Positions 22,723 through 24,769 of a stretch of 24,769 nucleotides of DNA are shown piece after piece; position 1 is the first letter of the stretch, and each line of letters begins with the position of its first letter. This stretch comes from Pseudomonadota bacterium. Lineage in GTDB: Bacteria; Desulfobacterota; Desulfarculia; Desulfarculales; Desulfarculaceae. Position numbers and translations under genes: made by a program. The DNA lies in contig JAHIQI010000022.1 of assembly GCA_018902755.1 (NCBI GenBank), positions 1 to 24,769 on the forward strand, read 5' to 3'. The notes beneath the pieces were generated by a model, which saw nothing but the letters and a program-made list of their open reading frames with translations, was not told where the DNA came from and ran no database searches.

Positions 22723-22738
22723 GCCCAACATGTTGGGC
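22723..22738. promoter_or_regulatory. 16-bp perfect palindrome, operator-like, upstream of serS
   Basis: GCCCAACATGTTGGGC is a perfect 16-bp palindrome with no loop, about 75 bases upstream of the serS start. On the minus strand it is preceded by TTTTTTTA and followed by ATAAATATAGG, so it sits roughly where a -35/-10 spacer would be (a TTTTTA...TAAATA pairing has 17 bases between). A loopless palindrome next to an AT-rich promoter-like stretch looks like a repressor site rather than a terminator. No family consensus is recognised. Confidence 0.45.
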
Positions 22739-22828
22739 TAAAAAAATCTAACACAACAACATAGGGGGTGTCAAAGGGAGCCGATATGCCGGAGCAGGTG
22801 GCTGCCTCACCCGCCTGATGGGATAAAT

Positions 22829-24280
22829 CTAACGATTTTTCGGTTGATTACCAGGGGTTTTTAGGCCGGGTACAGTCTCGGCGGCGGGGTCGGGAAAATA
22901 CTCGGGATAGAGCTCGTGGGCGCACTCGGGGCACATGCTGTGGCTGAACTCGGCCTGGGAGTGCTTTTCCACATATTGCTCGATTTGCCGCCAGTAGCCC
23001 GAGTCATCGCGGATCTTTTTGCAGTGGGAGCAAATGGGCAGCAGGCCCGACAGGGTCTTGACCTGGGCCAGAGCCTCTTGCAGGGATTTGATGAGCTCTT
23101 CCCGCTCGTTGGCGTACTTGATGCGCACGGTGATGTCCAGGCCGCTGATCACCAGCCCCAGGGCCTGGCCCTGGCTGTCGTCCAGGCGGGTGCAGTTCCA
23201 AAGTATGTGGTGAGCCTGGCCGCCCTTGTCCAGCATCACCGTGTCCACCTGCCTCTGGGGCTCGCCGCCCAGGCTGCGGCGCAGCAGGCTCTCCACGGCT
23301 CCCGCCTGCTCGGGGGGGATCAGCAAGCTCAGGAAATCCCGGGCCAAGACCTCCCGCCGCTGCCAGCCGAAAATCTCCTGGGCTCCCAGGTTGAACTCGT
23401 GCATCTTCCAGTCCGGGGCCAGGAAAATCACCAGGGCGGCGGCGTTGCCCAGGATGGCCCTGAGGCGGCCTTCGCTGGCCCTTAGGCGCTGCTCGCGCAA
23501 CCCCAGGTCGCGAAACAACACCTCATAGGGCCGCTTGAGGCTGGCCGACACGCTGGCCCGGTAGATCAGGTAGAAGGAGATGATCTTGAGGTAGTGGCCG
23601 ACCTGGTTGGCCATGCCGTAGACGTGGATGTACAGGGTGAAGGACAACTCCGAGGCGATGGTGCAGGCGATGGAGGCGAGCACCAGGTTCAGCACGGTGC
23701 GGTCCAAAAGGGCAGCACGCCGCCAAAACACCACCCCGGCCGCCACCAGGATCAGGCATATAAGGTACTCGCTCAATACCTTGAAGGTGGTCAGACCCCC
23801 GGTGGCGGTGTAGCACACTGGAAAGCGGCCGCTGAAGATGAGCACCAGGAGCAAGGCGGTCACCACCGCGTAAACCGCCAGGAGGGGCTCGGCCCTCACC
23901 CGGCGCATGCCCAGCAGCGGGGCGATGAGCAGGGAGATCGCCTCCAGGTAGCGGGCCACGATCCAAAGCTGGGTGCTCAGGTCCGGCCGTGGGTTGTCGA
24001 ACACCCCCATGCCGGGGTAGGCCAGGGTGTGCACCACATCCAGCCCGGCCACGAAAAGGTAGGCCAAGCCGATAAAGGTGAGGTAGGGCGTGCGGTTGAA
24101 GTCGCGGGTGTTCCAGGCCACCATGAAGATGCCGCAGGCCACCACCACCGCGAACATCTCGACCAGGCTGTGGAACAGGTTGTAGGAGTACAGGGCGCTC
24201 AGGTGCAGGCCGGCGAACAGTAGCAGCCAGGTAAACGCGATGCCCAACAGGCGAGTGGAGCCGGTTTTGGCCGTTGGCAT
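22829..24280 (-). CDS. MASE3-PAS sensor protein with CxxC...CxxC C-terminal domain
   Basis: 483 residues from ATG 24280, chosen for AAGG seven bases upstream and because the hydrophobic domain starts right after; ATG 24358 would add 26 unconserved residues with no ribosome binding site. Residues about 10-245 form a MASE3-type membrane sensor with about seven helices (SLVEMFAVVVACGIFMVAWNTR, DVVHTLAYPGMGVF, LWIVARYLEAISLLIAPLL in pieces). A PAS domain follows (about 270-390). The C terminus (about 415-475) carries C-S-H-C and C-P-E-C pairs with KKIRDD and FSHSMC motifs, a tail seen after PAS or receiver domains in Desulfobacterota. No histidine kinase, GGDEF or EAL domain is present, so its output is unknown. 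Confidence 0.85.
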   Translation of the reverse strand: MPTAKTGSTRLLGIAFTWLLLFAGLHLSALYSYNLFHSLVEMFAVVVACGIFMVAWNTRDFNRTPYLTFIGLAYLFVAGLDVVHTLAYPGMGVFDNPRPDLSTQLWIVARYLEAISLLIAPLLGMRRVRAEPLLAVYAVVTALLLVLIFSGRFPVCYTATGGLTTFKVLSEYLICLILVAAGVVFWRRAALLDRTVLNLVLASIACTIASELSFTLYIHVYGMANQVGHYLKIISFYLIYRASVSASLKRPYEVLFRDLGLREQRLRASEGRLRAILGNAAALVIFLAPDWKMHEFNLGAQEIFGWQRREVLARDFLSLLIPPEQAGAVESLLRRSLGGEPQRQVDTVMLDKGGQAHHILWNCTRLDDSQGQALGLVISGLDITVRIKYANEREELIKSLQEALAQVKTLSGLLPICSHCKKIRDDSGYWRQIEQYVEKHSQAEFSHSMCPECAHELYPEYFPDPAAETVPGLKTPGNQPKNR

Positions 24281-24410
24281 AGGCAGGCCTTTCGAACCAG
24301 GAAAAACGAATCGAGATGGAGAATCAGCGGGCGCGGGTTCAGGATAATGATTTTCCATACCATATCACAGGCACCGATGTCTTGGCACCAGGCCTTGTCT
24401 GCGGTTTTTC

Positions 24411-24451
24411 TTGTGCTGCGGCAAAAATTACACTATGCTCCCAGCTATAAT
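24411..24451 (+). promoter_or_regulatory. Weak promoter candidates for the thiolase-family gene
   Basis: TTGTGC (24411-24416), a 17-base spacer and TATGCT (24434-24439) form one weak pair. A perfect -10 hexamer TATAAT lies at 24446-24451 but without a matching -35. The gap between the divergent sensor and thiolase genes (24281-24517) shows no other structure. Confidence 0.3.
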
Positions 24452-24517
24452 GCAGCTATTAAGTGACGCCGGGCCGCCAGCAACCGTTCCCGGCAACCTG
24501 GTTAAAAGGAGTTAACT

Positions 24518-24769
24518 ATGCCCAAAGTTGCCGTAATCGGAGTTGGTCAGTCGGCCTTTGTGCGCGGCTATCCCGGCTCTATTCGCGAACTGGCCTTCGA
24601 GGCCTATGCCGAGGCCATGGCCGACGCGGGGGCCAGCAACAGCGACATCGGGGCCACGGTGATCTGCTCCAGCCCGGAGTACGACAAGCAGCGCTCCCCG
24701 GCCGGGGTCATAGCCGAGTACTGCGGCCTCAACCCCCAGCCCACCTTCTACGTGGAGACCCTTTGCTCC
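24518..24769 (+). CDS. Thiolase-family protein (SCP-x/acetyl-CoA acetyltransferase-like), 3' truncated by window
   Basis: The first 84 residues from ATG 24518, with AAAAGGAG at 24504-24511. The N terminus (PKVAVIGVGQSAFVRG, then ELAFEAYAEAMADAG) is typical of the SCP-x/archaeal-type thiolase group, and the segment ending VETLCS at the window edge corresponds to the loop bearing the catalytic Cys. Members form or cleave acyl-CoA carbon-carbon bonds, often with a DUF35/OB-fold partner encoded next door; that region is outside the window. It is divergent from the MASE3-PAS gene. Substrate unknown. Confidence 0.85.
   Translation, partial: MPKVAVIGVGQSAFVRGYPGSIRELAFEAYAEAMADAGASNSDIGATVICSSPEYDKQRSPAGVIAEYCGLNPQPTFYVETLCS

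Noticed and set aside
22723..22738. Palindrome as a terminator of the MASE3-PAS gene
   Set aside because: It has no loop and no T-run after it on the minus strand, and lies 91 bases past the stop; an operator-like site fits better.
21510..22751. 413-residue plus-strand open frame opposite serS
   Set aside because: Antisense of an unmistakable seryl-tRNA synthetase; His/Gly/Leu-rich with no recognisable motif.
24370..24400. Sigma-54 promoter (TTGGCAC near 24382) before the thiolase-family gene
   Set aside because: The -24-like element matches, but the GC of the -12 element is not at the required spacing.

Overview
The window reads as chromosome of a GC-rich, Gram-negative, anaerobic bacterium. 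The best guess is a sulfate-reducing or syntrophic member of the Desulfobacterota (former Deltaproteobacteria, perhaps Desulfarculus-like). Clues are an Hdr-type iron-sulfur redox locus with an apparent selenocysteine codon, a [NiFe]-hydrogenase maturation operon, a MASE3-PAS sensor, frequent GTG/TTG starts and strong Shine-Dalgarno sequences. The taxon is inferred from gene content only. No rRNA, tRNA, CRISPR array, insertion sequence, phage or integration site was seen. No stretch longer than about 240 bases lacks a gene.

Layout. 1-1636: end of a flavoprotein/[2Fe-2S] subunit gene, then a heterodisulfide-reductase-like Fe-S protein whose reading frame is crossed by an in-frame TGA at 1007-1009. 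The frame stays open and homologous on both sides and a hairpin follows the TGA, so I annotate one 440-residue selenoprotein (314-1636). 1661-4735: a terminator, a hypothetical gene, a nucleotidyltransferase-like gene, a convergent metallo-beta-lactamase-fold hydrolase, and a small Cys protein coupled to a zinc-ribbon/YIP1 membrane protein. 4732-10045: a DinG-type helicase (-), a CBS-CBS-ACT regulator (+) and a class A penicillin-binding protein (-). 10189-17287: a co-directional maturation operon hypA-hypB-hypF-hypD-(uxaA-like)-hypE, with no hypC and with a UxaA/altronate-dehydratase-family gene between hypD and hypE. 17345-18086 (-): queD and a Cys-rich zinc-ribbon gene. 18302-19987 (+): an exported TolB-like/VCBS-repeat protein. 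20101-22646 (-): serS and a translationally coupled stand-alone penicillin-binding transpeptidase. 22829-24280 (-): a MASE3-PAS protein with a CxxC...CxxC tail and no transmitter domain. 24518-end (+): start of a thiolase-family gene.

How the parts connect. Two blocks concern anaerobic redox metabolism: the Hdr-like electron-transfer selenoprotein with its flavoprotein neighbour, and the hydrogenase maturation operon, which builds the Fe(CN)2CO and nickel centre. The hydrogenase structural genes are not here. The rest is housekeeping: peptidoglycan synthesis, seryl-tRNA charging, queuosine/deazapurine synthesis, DNA repair. Genes alternate in direction, and several convergent pairs share bidirectional hairpin terminators or have abutting stop codons. 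The most interesting item is the selenocysteine-recoded Hdr-like protein, which routine gene calling would split into two false genes.
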